Assembly (NCBI RefSeq): GCF_905171775.1
Contig: NC_053489.1
Span: 138,152,642-138,216,641, forward strand
Source: Rana temporaria
Taxonomy: Eukaryota; Chordata; Amphibia; Anura; Ranidae
DNA length: 64,000 bases
Direction: 5' to 3'
This document shows positions 23,423 to 34,300 of the stretch, piece by piece. The translations under genes were made by a program, and so were the position numbers. The notes under the pieces were generated by a model, which had not been told where the DNA came from, did not search any database, and saw only the letters and a list, made by a program, of their open reading frames with translations. The first letter of the stretch is position 1; each line of letters starts with the position of its first letter.

Positions 23423-25414
23423 GCCGCAAGCTGGAGTTTCTTGAGGTCCGGATGTAGCATCCCTGATTGGAGAAGAAGGTCCTTCTGGATGGGTAGTTTC
23501 CAGACTTGGTTCCTTGCCATATTCAAGGCTAGCGGAAACCATGCCCTCCTGGGCCAGAATGGTAGGATTACTACTGCTCTCACCTTCTCGTCCCGAATTT
23601 TCTGCAGTACCTTCGGGATCAGCGGAGTCGGGGGAAAGATATAGACAAAAAGTTTCCTCCAGCTTATCGAGAGAGCATCTATCGCTAGCGGGTCCCCCAC
23701 ACTGGAAAGGGAGCAGAACTGGGGGAGCTTTTTGTTCTGGAAGTTCGCCATAGCATCCACTTCGGGCAAACCCCACTTGGAGGTGATCTTCCTGAAAACC
23801 TGAGGGTTTAGTTCCCACTCTCCTGGCAGGATCGAGTTTCTGCTGAGCCAATCCGCTCTCACATTGTCCACACCCCTGATGTGAGTGGCCGTTAAGGAAA
23901 ACAGGTTCTCCTCCGCCCAGAGCATGATGCGGGCACACTCCCTTTGCATGGAGGGGCTCCGTGGTTCCTCCCTGTTTGTTCAGGTAAAAGACTGATGCCA
24001 AATTGTCTGACTGTACTTGAACTGACTTGTGAAGAACTTCGGACTTGAAATGAATGAGTGCCTTCCTGATCGCAGTAAGCTCTTTTAAGTTCGAAGACAT
24101 CTGAAGCTCTCTCCGAGACCAGGCCTCTTGTACCCAGTGGTCCCCTACATGGGCACCCCAGGCTGAGCCTGAAGCATCCGAGGTGAGGACTGTCTGAATC
24201 GGAGTCCTGAGGGATCTGCCCTCCCGGAAGCGTCGAGGGTGTATCCACCAAATGAGATCCTTCCTCACTATAGGAGAAATGATGATAGTCCTGTCCAAAG
24301 AGTCTCGGCTCCTGCCCCATTGGGACAGGATGCAGTTCTGAAGCATTCTGAAGTGGGCCTTGGCCCATGGAACAGCCTCCAGGGACGAAGTCATCATACC
24401 TAGGACTTTCATTGCCTTCCTCACTGAGCAGTGATTGGATTGCAGGAGATCCTGCACTGCCTGTTGGACATTGGAAGCCCTCTGAGGAGAAAGGAACAGT
24501 TTCATCTGTAGGGTGTCTATCGTGAACCCAAGGTAGGAAATGATTGGAGTAGGGATCAGAGAGGACTTCCTTACGTTCACAATGAACCCGTGAGAGCTCA
24601 GCATTCGGAGGGTCTCGAGAAGATGCTGTCTTAACACAACTTCCGAGGGAGCCCTGACTAGCCAATCGTCCAGATAGGGTGTCACATATATCCCCTGTAG
24701 GCGAAGGGCTGCTGTCAGGACCACCACGACTTTTGTAAAGACTCGAGGTGCTGAGGTGATGCCAAATGGTAGGCAAGTAAATTGATAATGGAGAATCTGA
24801 TGGTTGCAAATTAGGGCTAATCGTAGATACTTCCTGTGTGATCTTAGGACGGGGATGTGCAAGTATGCGTCCTGAAGGTCGACTGACGCTAGGAAGTCTC
24901 CCTCTTCTATGTTCGCAACGGCAGATCGGATCGACTCCATTCTGAACTTGCGTTTCACGAAAAACTGGTTCAGAAAAGAGAGGTCTATTACTAACCTCCA
25001 CCCCCCGGAGGCCTTGGAAACTGGAAATATTGGGGAGTAGAGACCTTGAAATTTCTCCCGATCTGGAACTTCTTCTAGAGCATGCTTTTTTATAAACTCC
25101 TCCACTAACTCTAGAACCACTGGGTTGGAGGGCTTGTTGAGCATAAACCTCTGTGGAGGGAAAGAATTCAGTTCTAGGGAGTACCCTCTGGAAACGATGT
25201 TTGTTACCCAGGAATCCAATGATGTCTTTTGCCAGACCTGAGAAAAAAACCTCAGCCTGCCTCCCACAGGAGGAGAGGCGTTGATGGCGTCAGGCTTCTT
25301 TGGGCTTGTTGAAGGGCTGCTTTTTAGCCGCGGTTGAATCCTGCTTTTTCTTATAGAACGGTCTTCTGCCCCGAAAGGAATAATTCTTCTTTGGGGAGTA
25401 TTTGGGTCTTCCAT
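23398..25414 (-). pseudogene. DIRS reverse transcriptase, RNase H and downstream methyltransferase-like domain, one frameshift
   Basis: Starts at 25414 (MEDPNTPQRRIIPFG), overlapping the gag-like ORF by about 125 bases. RT lies at residues about 120-300, with LVIDLSFLNQ, ASVDLQDAYLHIPV, LPFGITSAPRVF and the YLDD catalytic box at residues 247-250. RNase H starts near residue 408, with TSDASGSAWG (Asp), NLKELTAIRKAL (Glu) and VQSDNLASVFYL (Asp). Near 23961-23966 (codon about 484) the frame shifts by one base. The homologous sequence then continues in another frame from about 23949 to the stop at 23398, with HIRGVDNVRADWLSR and then VDAMANFQNKKLPQF and FPPTPLIPKVLQKI, the region that follows RNase H in DIRS. 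The original frame stays open by chance through to the recombinase, giving a misleading 999-codon open frame. The copy is probably dead for RT function unless the shift is a sequencing error. Confidence 0.85.
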
Positions 25415-26522
25415 AAAATGGTTTATTAGGCCTCCTCTTCTCTACAGGAAAAGAAGCGTCCTTCTCCTCGTTGTAAGATTTGAGGATGTCCTTCAAATGA
25501 GGGCCAAACATGGATGAAGGGTGGAAAGGCATGTTAACAAAACTAAACTTTGAAGATAAATCACCCGTCCATTGCTTTATCCAAAGCGCCCTTCTAGTCG
25601 CATTAGACAAAGCGAGGGATCTGGATGAAAACTTCAGGACATCTACCGGGGCATCACATAAAAATTCAGCAGCAGACTTCATCATGTGAACATCTTTTAG
25701 CAAAGATTCTCTAGACACCCCTTCTTCTATATCTAAGGATAATTGACTCAGCCAGACCCTTAGGGCTCTAGCTACTGGGATTGAGGAAGCTGCAATTTTT
25801 GAGGTGGAGGCTGCAGCTAGATAACTCTTTTTTGCTAAGTTATCCGCCTTGCGTTCTAAAGGGTCGGACAATTTGGAGGATTCGTCAGAGGGAAACAGCG
25901 ATTTTTTAACCATCCGGGCAGCCGCCAGATCCAGCTTGGGTGGATTTTCCCATTCGGACGAGACCTTAGAATCCAACCTATAAGAAGTTTTAAAGCGGGC
26001 TCCTGCATCGGTTTTTTTGTCAGGGTTCGGCCAGTCCTTCTTGAACCAGTCAGCAAGAATGGGGTGAAACGGAAATCTCATATCTGGGACTTGAGGAAAG
26101 TAATATAATTGGTCTTTCTTCGGCCTAGCCGATACGTCTTTGGATGACTCTATAGTGTCCTTCACTGCCGACAGTAGCTTGGGAACTTTGTCCTTGGGTA
26201 ATAAATACAAATCGTCATCTAGGTCCTCAAATAGTATCTCCGGGTCCGAAGAGGAAGCACTACATTCCCCGGAGGAGATAGTTGCAGTGGGGGAAATACC
26301 CCTGGAACTTCTCTTCCTTTTCTTGGGCACCAGAGAGTCCTTAATTTCTTTAAATGTATTGGACATTTCCCCTTTAAACCACGATAGGAATGAATTGGTA
26401 TTGTCAGACGGGTTTAAACATGATACACAGGTGTCACTTGCATAAGACTCCAGCATGGGCTGCTCACATTTGTTGCAGAAGGTGTGTTTGGACTTTCTCT
26501 TGGCTTTACCAGAGGACGCCAT
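25290..26522 (-). CDS. DIRS gag-like protein (ORF1)
   Basis: I place the start at 26522 (MASSGKAKRKSKHTFC) rather than at the further-upstream Met, because the sequence becomes DIRS-like only from here. It is about 410 residues. A putative zinc-binding pair, C-x2-C near residue 16 and C-x2-C near residue 33 (CNKCEQP, DTCVSC), is followed by a Ser/acidic stretch (SSGECSASSSDPE). Then comes a central region (PDMRFPFHPILADWFKKDWP) and a basic tail rich in Lys/Arg/Pro (RRPNKPFYGRPKYSPKKN) that could bind RNA. It is open throughout. Gag function is inferred from position and from the basic C-terminus; no catalytic domain is present. Confidence 0.75.
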   Translation of the reverse strand: MASSGKAKRKSKHTFCNKCEQPMLESYASDTCVSCLNPSDNTNSFLSWFKGEMSNTFKEIKDSLVPKKRKRSSRGISPTATISSGECSASSSDPEILFEDLDDDLYLLPKDKVPKLLSAVKDTIESSKDVSARPKKDQLYYFPQVPDMRFPFHPILADWFKKDWPNPDKKTDAGARFKTSYRLDSKVSSEWENPPKLDLAAARMVKKSLFPSDESSKLSDPLERKADNLAKKSYLAAASTSKIAASSIPVARALRVWLSQLSLDIEEGVSRESLLKDVHMMKSAAEFLCDAPVDVLKFSSRSLALSNATRRALWIKQWTGDLSSKFSFVNMPFHPSSMFGPHLKDILKSYNEEKDASFPVEKRRPNKPFYGRPKYSPKKNYSFRGRRPFYKKKQDSTAAKKQPFNKPKEA

Positions 26523-27143
26523 CTGGGAAAGACAACACAGAGAAGAGTCCCTTTTTAAAACCTGCCAAAGCCTCCACACTGGGCAAAATCAAACCTGCTC
26601 TTACCTCTGACCGGCCAAGGGATCTGCTGCCTAGGCTGAGTCCAGCCATAGCAGATCCCTGCCGGCCAGAAATAGTGTGGACACTTAGACCGGAAGTGAC
26701 GTGGCCGCGGTATGGGGGAAAAAAAACCCCCAGACTTGAGACCCCCCCGTTTACAAGGGTATGCCCATCCGACAAGGTATGTCCCATAGTGGGTGTAGAG
26801 AGAAGAACGGCCGCCACAGGCGCTTACCTTACCGTCCCTCCAGTCCCTGGACGCGATTTCCGGAACTCCCGGAAGTGCGTCATCAATACGCGCGGTCCAC
26901 TGCGACGTTTCCGGCCTGTGGAGCGCAAACAAACCTCCGGTATCCATGTAGCCGTTTCTTTCGACGGGGAGAGTATGGCGGCCTCTCGGGAAACACTTCC
27001 TGCAGCCGAACCAGAGGATGACGGGGTACAGGCTGAGGGACCGGAGATAGCACCCGGTATACAGCCGCCCCTTCGCTCAAGAACCCGGGGGTGAGCACTT
27101 GCCTCACGTCTTCTTCTTCTCCTTCCAGGTACGAAGAAAGAAA
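26523..27143. other. DIRS 5' untranslated region between terminal repeat and ORF1
   Basis: GC-rich, CpG-containing sequence inside the DIRS element. Open frames on both strands here (for example 26390-27094 plus) have no recognisable domain. I treat them as chance. Confidence 0.5.
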
Positions 27144-27334
27144 AAATACGTGTGTCTGTGTTCTTGGGGGCAGTTTATAGGGCGGGGACAGGTGGTCCCC
27201 GCCTGGTTAATCACTATCACTATGGTTAATCATTTAATCTAACTTGTCTCACTGCTAGTTTAGCTCTTTCTTCCTTTAGGGGTTAGAAGAAGGCTTAACC
27301 CATTGTGTGCCGCCGTAGGACGACCAGGAAAATA
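27144..27334 (-). repeat. DIRS terminal inverted repeat (5' side of the element)
   Basis: The inverted copy of 22064-22253 carries GGGGACAGGTGGTCCCCGCC, itself a small palindrome, and CTAACTTGTCTCACTGCTAG. It ends near CCGCCGTAGGACGACCAGG. Confidence 0.85.
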
Positions 27335-27727
27335 ATTATATGAGGATGGGGACATCACTGTTCAGAATTTTATTTTATTTTTTCCCAGAGTCATACTTTA
27401 AAAATAAAATGTCAGCTCTGGCTGCTCTCCTCACCCTACAGACCCATTGATCCAGAACTGCTCCTCTCCCAAGTTTGGATTGACACCTCGCATCCTTTAA
27501 CCCACTTCCTGTGAAATCAGAACATCATGGCTTCACCCTCCGCCCTGGACTCACGGGAGAATGCTGCAGAAAGAGGTGCTTTATCATCCGGTAAGGTCAT
27601 TCTCTGCAGCGATCAGAATCAGCAGACCATCAAAAGAATAAAAGGATGAAGAGGACCCATCACGTCATGCAACCACACTGAAGACACCTGAATAAAGGGT
27701 ATGTATAAAAAAAAATTAAAGCCTACA
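27335..27727. other. Intergenic, no gene recognised
   Basis: A short Met-initiated frame at 27527 (MASPSALDSRENAAE) runs into a GTAAGG donor-like site. With no partner exon and no domain I do not call it a gene. Confidence 0.3.
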
Positions 27728-28940
27728 TTTAGGCTCCATTCACACTTGTTTTAATTCCAAAGTCGTATGACTCTGGAGTGCAACTTTAACCTTCTGAGCG
27801 GTATTTCCGAGTCTGACTCGGGGTGAGATTTTTTGGCTACGATCGGTAACCCCGAGTCAGACTCGGGCTCGCCTCGCAGCATCCATAGGCTTGGTTTACT
27901 TACCTTGTCCCTGGATCCTGCGATGCCACCGCGCTGTTTTAGCGAGCGGGACCTCGCTCGATTCACATAGTGCCTCTGTGTGCTGCCGATCTCTGTTCCC
28001 TGCGACGTTACGACGCACGGGAGCGGAGAACGGCGCCAAATTCAAAAACGTAAACAAACACCTTACATACAGTATACTGTAATCTTATAGATTACAGTGC
28101 TGTATGTAAAAAATACACACCCCCCTTGTCCCTAGTGGTCTGCCCAGTGCCCTACATGTTATTTTATATAATAAAAACGGTTCTTTCTCCCTGCAAACTG
28201 TAGATTGTCCATAGCAACCAAAAGTGTCCCTTTATGTCAAAAATGGTTTTAGAGCAGCTAGAAAACAGCGATAATAAATTATAATCACTTGCAGAATTGT
28301 GCGATAGCGATTTGTGGGGAAATTCGTCATAAAACAATTAAAGTAATGACAGCGACAATTCTGCAACTGAGCAAATTTCAGTGATTTTGAGTTGATTACA
28401 TTATTGAATAATTTTTATTTTAATTATATTATTATTTGTTATAATTATTTATAATTATTTATTATATTATAATTTATAATTTTGTTTTTAAAAAAATGTC
28501 ATACCCGGGATGCCTACTAGACTCTTGTTTGGTCAGATTTAAGTGAGTTATTCCTGAGAATTACAGGCCTACAGTATAAAACGCCTAATTTCCTTGCAAA
28601 TAATGGTACCGCTTTCAGCACTTTTTTCTGAAATAATCGTACCGCCAGGGAGGTTAATGCAGCTTTGGATGGGTTCAACTTGGATGCGACTTTGGCTTTT
28701 GACTGATGATCATGGTCAACTGTCGTAAGTATAACATTCAGGTGCGACTTTTGAGGGCTTACATCGCAGTTTATGGCACTCAAGTCACAAGACAGTCAGA
28801 CCACAGTAGTGCAGGAACCTTTTTAAAGTCGCTGCGACACACATATTTAAATAGCTGTCATTGAAAGACATGAGGTGGGACTTGTAATGCGACTTTTCTG
28901 AATACATTTGCATGACAAGTCACACAAGTTTGAATTTTTT
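27728..28940. mobile_element. MITE with TTCACACTTG-type ends, interrupted by a TTAA element
   Basis: GGCTCCATTCACACTTG near 27731 and GACAAGTCACACAAGTTTGAA near 28915 mark the probable edges. Blocks such as AAGTCGTATGACTCTGGAG and GCGACTTTTGAGGGC recall the CGACTT-rich MITE at 40072-40458 and the sequence at 49600-49780. The interior is occupied by the TTAA element at 27786-28657. Confidence 0.5.
27786..28657 (-). mobile_element. TTAA-target element, family B, about 870 bp, nested
   Basis: The left edge is TTAACCTTCTGAGCGGTATT and the right edge TACCGCCAGGGAGGTTAA. TTAA is duplicated at 27786-27789 and 28654-28657. The same family lies inverted at 61270-62127, with shared blocks GAGTCTGACTCGGG, CCGTTTTTATTATATAAAAT type sequence and AATTCGTCATAAAACAATTA. 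It is non-coding. Confidence 0.8.
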
Positions 28941-29074
28941 TAATCAGCACGAGGGGCCGCACTCTTGTGCTTGTGCTGGCTGACCCCCATCCCTGCAGCA
29001 GTGGAAGATTATGGCTGCAGGGGTTAACACACTAAACCCTCTTATCCTTTACAGCCAAGGAAGCTGCCATCTTA
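28941..29074. other. Short intergenic segment
   Basis: No feature was recognised between the two mobile elements. Confidence 0.4.
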
Positions 29075-29771
29075 GGGCTAGATTCAGCAAGAATTTACGC
29101 CGGCGTATCTATAGATACGCCGCGTAAATTCAAAGCTGCGCCGGCGTATCTTCTTTCTGTATTCAGAAAGCAAGATACGCCGAAATTAGGCTAAGATCCG
29201 ACTGGCGTAAGTCTCTTACGCCGTCGTATCTTAGGGTGCATATTTACGCTGGCCGCTAGGTGGCGCTGCCATTGATTTCAGCATAGAATATGCAAATAAC
29301 CTGGATACGCCGATTCAGAAACGTACGTGCGTTAGGCTTTTTCCGGCGTAAGGTTGCTCCTGGGTCTATGAGGCGTACGCAATGTTAAGTATGGACGTCG
29401 ATCCCGCGTCTTATTTTGAAATTTTTACGTCGTTTGCGTAAGTCGTTCACGAATAGGGCTGTACGTAAGTTACGTTCACGTCTAAAGCATGGACGATTTG
29501 CGGCGGAATTTCGAGCATGCGCACAGGGATTCTTTTACAAACGGTGCATGCGCCGTTCGTAAAAAACATCAGTTACGTGGGGTCACACTAAATTTAAATA
29601 AAACACGCCCACATCATCCAAATTTGAATTAGACGGGCTTACGCCGGAGCACATATGTTACGCCGCCCAAGATTCAGAATACGGAACTTGCACCCTAATT
29701 TACAGCGGCGTAACGTATCGGAGATACATTACGCCCGCACAAGATTACGCAGGGCTACCTGAATCTAGCCC
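29075..29771. mobile_element. Harbinger-like foldback MITE (GGGCTAGATTCAG terminus), 697 bp
   Basis: GGGCTAGATTCAGCAAG at the left and GAATCTAGCCC at the right are inverted repeats. The interior has ACGCCGGCGTATCTATAGAT palindromes and the ATGTTAAGTATGGACGTCG block of the family. It is non-coding. Confidence 0.75.
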
Positions 29772-29895
29772 TTTGCCTCTATTTCATCTACAGTTGCTAT
29801 GGCCAATGAAGAGGCCCAAAGACCGTCACTCTAAGGAGATGCTGACGCCTGCACAGGACCGCTAGACAGGTAGATATGGAGACTTTTATTCTGCT

Positions 29896-30810
29896 TTAAC
29901 CACTTAAAGAGGACCAGAAGATTTTCCCTCTTAATGACCAGGCCATTTTATGCGATACAGCACTTTGTTGCTTTAACTGACAATTGCGCGGTTGTGTGCA
30001 CCCAAACAATATTGACGTACTTTTTGCCCACAAATAGAGCTTTCCTTTGGTGGTATTTGATCACCTATGCGGTTTTTATTTTTTGCGCTATAGACAAAAA
30101 TATTTATAGCTTTTTGTTATAATAAATATCCCAAATTTAAAAAATAAATAAAAATTCTTCATCAGTTTAGGCCAATGTGTATTCTACTACATATTTTTTG
30201 GTAAAACAAATCGCAATAAGAATATATTGATTGGTTTGAGCAAAAGTTATAGCGTCTACAAAATAGGGGATAGATTTATGGCATTTTTATGATTTTTATT
30301 TTTTTTTTACTAGTATTGGCGGCGATCAGAGATTTTTAGCAGTACTGCGACATTGTGGCGGACAAATCGGACACTTTTGACACTTTTTTGGGATCATTGA
30401 CATTTATACAGCGATCAGAGCCAAAAAAAAGCCACTGATTACTGTATAAATGTCACTGGCAGGGAAGGGGGTTAACACTATGGAGTGTTCCCTAGGGAGG
30501 TGTTTCTAACTGTGTACTGACTGGAGGAGGAGAGAGATCGCTGTTCCTAATCACTAGAAACAGCAGATCTCTCTCTACTCCCCTGAGAGAATGGTGACCT
30601 GTTTGTTTACATTGACAGATCCCCATTCTGGCTCTCTCATTCTGTGGAGTGATCGCGGCCGCCAGCCCCACGCATCAGCTCCCCCGCCATGCAGTGGAGC
30701 GCGTGTGCCTGCTATAGCTGTTTAAAAAGCCAACGTACAGCTACAGTGATTCGAGGGAATGAGCCGACCTGCCGTAGTATAATGACAACGGTTGGTTGGC
30801 AAGTGGTTAA
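29896..30810 (+). mobile_element. TTAA-target element, family A, diverged copy
   Basis: TTAACCACTTAAAGAGGACC at the left edge and GGCAAGTGGTTAA at the right edge. The internal blocks ACTGACAATTGCGCGGTTGT and TTTGGTGGTATTTGATCACC match 44807-45812, but the right half differs, so this is a subfamily. Confidence 0.7.
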
Positions 30811-31323
30811 TACAAGCGTAGGATCTGTCACAGGCACCCGTCAAGAGTGCTGAAAATGTCTGAGCTTTTGGCCCACCTCCTCCATTCATGGATGCTGTAC
30901 TATAGCTTCCATCAATGAAAAGCGCTCTATGAATGGAGGATGGGCGGATGGATGAAAGGTCACTTCTCGTTAAAGGATAAGTTCACCTTTTGGAACATGT
31001 CACGTTAAACCCGTATTTAGGCTGTAATGTGTAATATGCTCCAGCGCCTCCCCCAAACACTCCCTCATGACAGTGAATGGGGGTTCCTCTCCCCCGCACC
31101 TGCTGTCAAAGTTTTAAAATCGGTGAAGCTGTGCGGGACTCCGCTATGTCATTCATTGACAGCGATCTGTTAATAAATAAACTACAAGTCCACTGTGGCA
31201 GATGATTTTCAGTTCTCAATGAACTGCGAAAGCACTGTGCATTCTTGTAGTTCATTGACACTTCCTCCGCCTTTCTAACATAAAGCCTGTACAGAGGCAT
31301 GGGAAAGAAGGCTGGAAAAAGTG
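30811..31323. other. Intergenic between TTAA element and minisatellite
   Basis: GTTAAAGGATAAGTTCACC near 30970 looks like one end of a TTAAAG-type MITE. No gene was recognised. Confidence 0.3.
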
Positions 31324-34300
31324 TCATTGCACCCGCCATCCACTGATCACAGGAGCCTGACATTGTACCCTCCATCCACTGATCACAGGTGCAGGAGCCA
31401 GACATTGTACCCACCATCCACTGATCACAGGTGCCTGAGCCTGACATTGTACCCGCCATCCACTGATCACAGGTGCAGGAGCCAGACATTGTACCCGCCA
31501 TCCACTGATCACAGGTGCCTGAGCCTGACATTGTACCCTCCATCCACTGATCACAGGTGCAGGAGCCAGACATTGTGCCCGCCATCCACTGATAACAGGT
31601 GCCTGAGCCTGACATTGTACCCGCCATCCACTGATCACAGGTGCCTGAGCCTGACATTGTACCTGCCATCCACTGATCACAAGTGCCTGAGCCTGACATT
31701 GCACCCGCCATCCACTGATCACAGGTGCCTGAGCCGGACATTGTACCCGCCATCCACTGATCACAGGTGCCTGAGCCTGACATTGTACCCGCCATCCACT
31801 GATCACAGGTGCAGGAGCCAGACATTGTACCCGCCATCCACTGATCACAGGTGCCTGAGCCTGACATTGTACCCTCCATCCACTGATCACAGGTGCAGGA
31901 GCCAGACATTGTACCCGCCATCCACTGATAACAGGTGCCTGAGCCTGACATTGTACCCGCCATCCATTGATCACAGGTGCCTGAGCCTGACATTGTACCT
32001 GCCATCCACTGATCACAAGTGCCTGAGCCTGACATTGTACCCGCCATCCACTGATCAAAGGTGCCGGAGCCTGACATTGTACCCGCCATCCACTGATCAC
32101 AGGTGCAGGAGCCAGACATTGTACCCGACATCCACTGATCACAGGTGCAGGAGCCAGACATTGTACCCGACATCCACTGATCACAGGTGCAGGAGCCAGA
32201 CATTGTACCCGACATCCACTGATCACAGTTGCCTGAGCCTGACATTGTACCCGACATCCACTGATCACAGGTGCCGGAGCCTGACATTGTATCTGCCATC
32301 AACTGATCACAGGTGCCGGAGCCTGACATTGTGCCCGCCATCAACTGACCACAGGTGCCGGAGCCTGACATTGCACCCTCCATCCACTGATCACAGGTGC
32401 AGGAGCCAGACATTGTACCTGCCATCCACTGATCACAGGTGCAGGAGCCAGACATTGTGCCCGCCATCCACTGATCACAGGTGCCGGAGCCAGACATTGT
32501 GCCAGCCATCCACTGATGAAAGGGGCATGAGCCTGACATTGTGCCAGCCATCCACTGATCACAGGTGTCGGAGCCTGACATTGTACCCGCCATCCACTGA
32601 TCACAGGTGCAGGAGCCAGACATTGTACCCGCCAACCACTGATCACAGGTGCAGGAGTCTGACATTGTACCTGCCATCCACTGATCACAGGTGCCGGAGC
32701 CTGACATTGTACCCGCCATCCACTGATCACAGGTGCAGGACCCAGACATTGTACCTGCCATCCACTGATAACAGGTGCAGGAGTGTGACATTGTACCCAC
32801 CATCCACTGATCACAGGTGCAGGAGCCTAACATTGCACCCTCCATCCACTGATCACAGGTGCAGGAGCCTGACATTGCACCCCCCAACCACTGATCACAG
32901 GTGCAGGAGCTTGACATTGCACCCTCCATCCACTGATCACAGGTGCCAGAGCTTGACATTGTACCCACCATCCACTGATCACAGGTGCAGGAGCCAGACA
33001 TTGCACCCACCATCCACTGATCACAGGTGCAGGAGCCTGACATTGCACCCTCCATCCACTGATCACAGGTGCAGGTGCCTGACATTGCACCTGCCATCCA
33101 CTGATCACAGGTGCAGGAGTCAGACATTATACCCGTCATCCACTAATCACAGGTGCCGTAACCTGACATTGCACCCAGCATCCACTGATCACAGGTGCAG
33201 GACCCAGACATTGCACCCGCCATCCACTGATCACAGGTGCAGGAGCCTGACATTGCACCCGCCATCCACTGATCACGGATGCAGGAGCCTGACATTGCAC
33301 CCTCCATCCACTGATCACAGGTGCAGGAGCCTGACATTGCACCCGCCATCCACTGATCACATGTGCAGGAGCCTGACATTGTACCCGCCATCCACTGATC
33401 ACAAGTGCAGGAGCCAGACATCGCACCCACCATTCACTGATCACAGGTGCAGGAGCCAGACATTGCACCCACCATCCACTGATCATGGATGCATGACCCT
33501 ATCCTTGCACCCACCATCCACTGATCACAGGTGCAGGAGCCTGACATTGCACCCTCCATCCACTGATCACAGGTGCCAGAGCTTGACATTGTACCCACCA
33601 TCCACTGATCACAGGTGCAGGAGCCAGACATTGCACCCACCATCCACTGATCACAGGTGCAGGAGCCTGACACTGCACCCTCCATCCACTGATCACAGGT
33701 GCAGGAGCCTGACATTGCACCCTCCATCCACTGATCACAGGTGCAGGTGCCTGACATTGCACCTGCCATCCACTGATCACAGGTGCAGGAGTCAGACATT
33801 ATACCCGTCATCCACTAATCACAGGTGCCGTAACCTGACATTGTACCCGCCATCCACTGATCACGGGTGCAGGAGCCAGACATTGCACCCGGCATCCACT
33901 GATCACAGGTGCAGGAGCCTGACATTGCATCCGCCATCCACTGATCACAGGTGCAGGAGCCTGACATTGCACCCAGCATCCACTGATCACAGGTGCAGGA
34001 CCCAGACATTGCACCCGCCATCCACTGATCACAGGTGCAGGAGCCTGACATTGCACCCGCCATCCACTGATCATGGATGCAGGAGCCTGACATTGCACCC
34101 TCCATCCACTGATCACAGGTGCAGGAGCCTGACATTGCACCCGCCATTCACTGATCACAGGTGCAGGAGCCAGACATCGCACCCACCATTCACTGATCAC
34201 AGGTTCAGGAGCCAGACATTGCACCCACCATCCACTGATCATGGATGCATGACCCTATCCTTGCACCCACCATCCACTGATCACAGGTGCAGGAGCCTGA

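Larger units (their letters stand above)
22064..27334 (-). mobile_element. DIRS-like tyrosine-recombinase retrotransposon, nearly complete
   Basis: Minus-strand order is right terminal repeat (27144-27334), gag-like ORF (26522-25290), RT/RNase H ORF, tyrosine-recombinase ORF, internal complementary region (22287-22380), left terminal repeat (22064-22253). The two terminal repeats are inverted copies, sharing for example CTAAACTAGCAGTGAGACAA, with an indel of about 17 bases near 22195. The internal region joins a copy complementary to the left outer end (GACTACAGGAAAAGAAAATT) with a copy of the right outer end (CCTGGTCGTCCTACGGCGGC). This is the layout DIRS elements use for circle formation. 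No integrase and no aspartic protease were seen, as expected for the group. Confidence 0.9.

Noticed and set aside
22415..25414. A single 999-residue DIRS polyprotein
   Set aside because: Residues about 484-665 are out of frame relative to the RNase H and following domain, which continue in another frame at 23398-23949. The long frame is a by-product of a frameshift.
26390..27094. A 234-codon plus-strand frame in the DIRS leader
   Set aside because: Antisense to the DIRS element, no domain, and GC-rich DNA with several frames open at once.
27527..27590. Short frame MASPSALDSRENAAE followed by a GTAAGG donor-like site
   Set aside because: No matching acceptor exon, no known domain and surrounded by transposon sequence.
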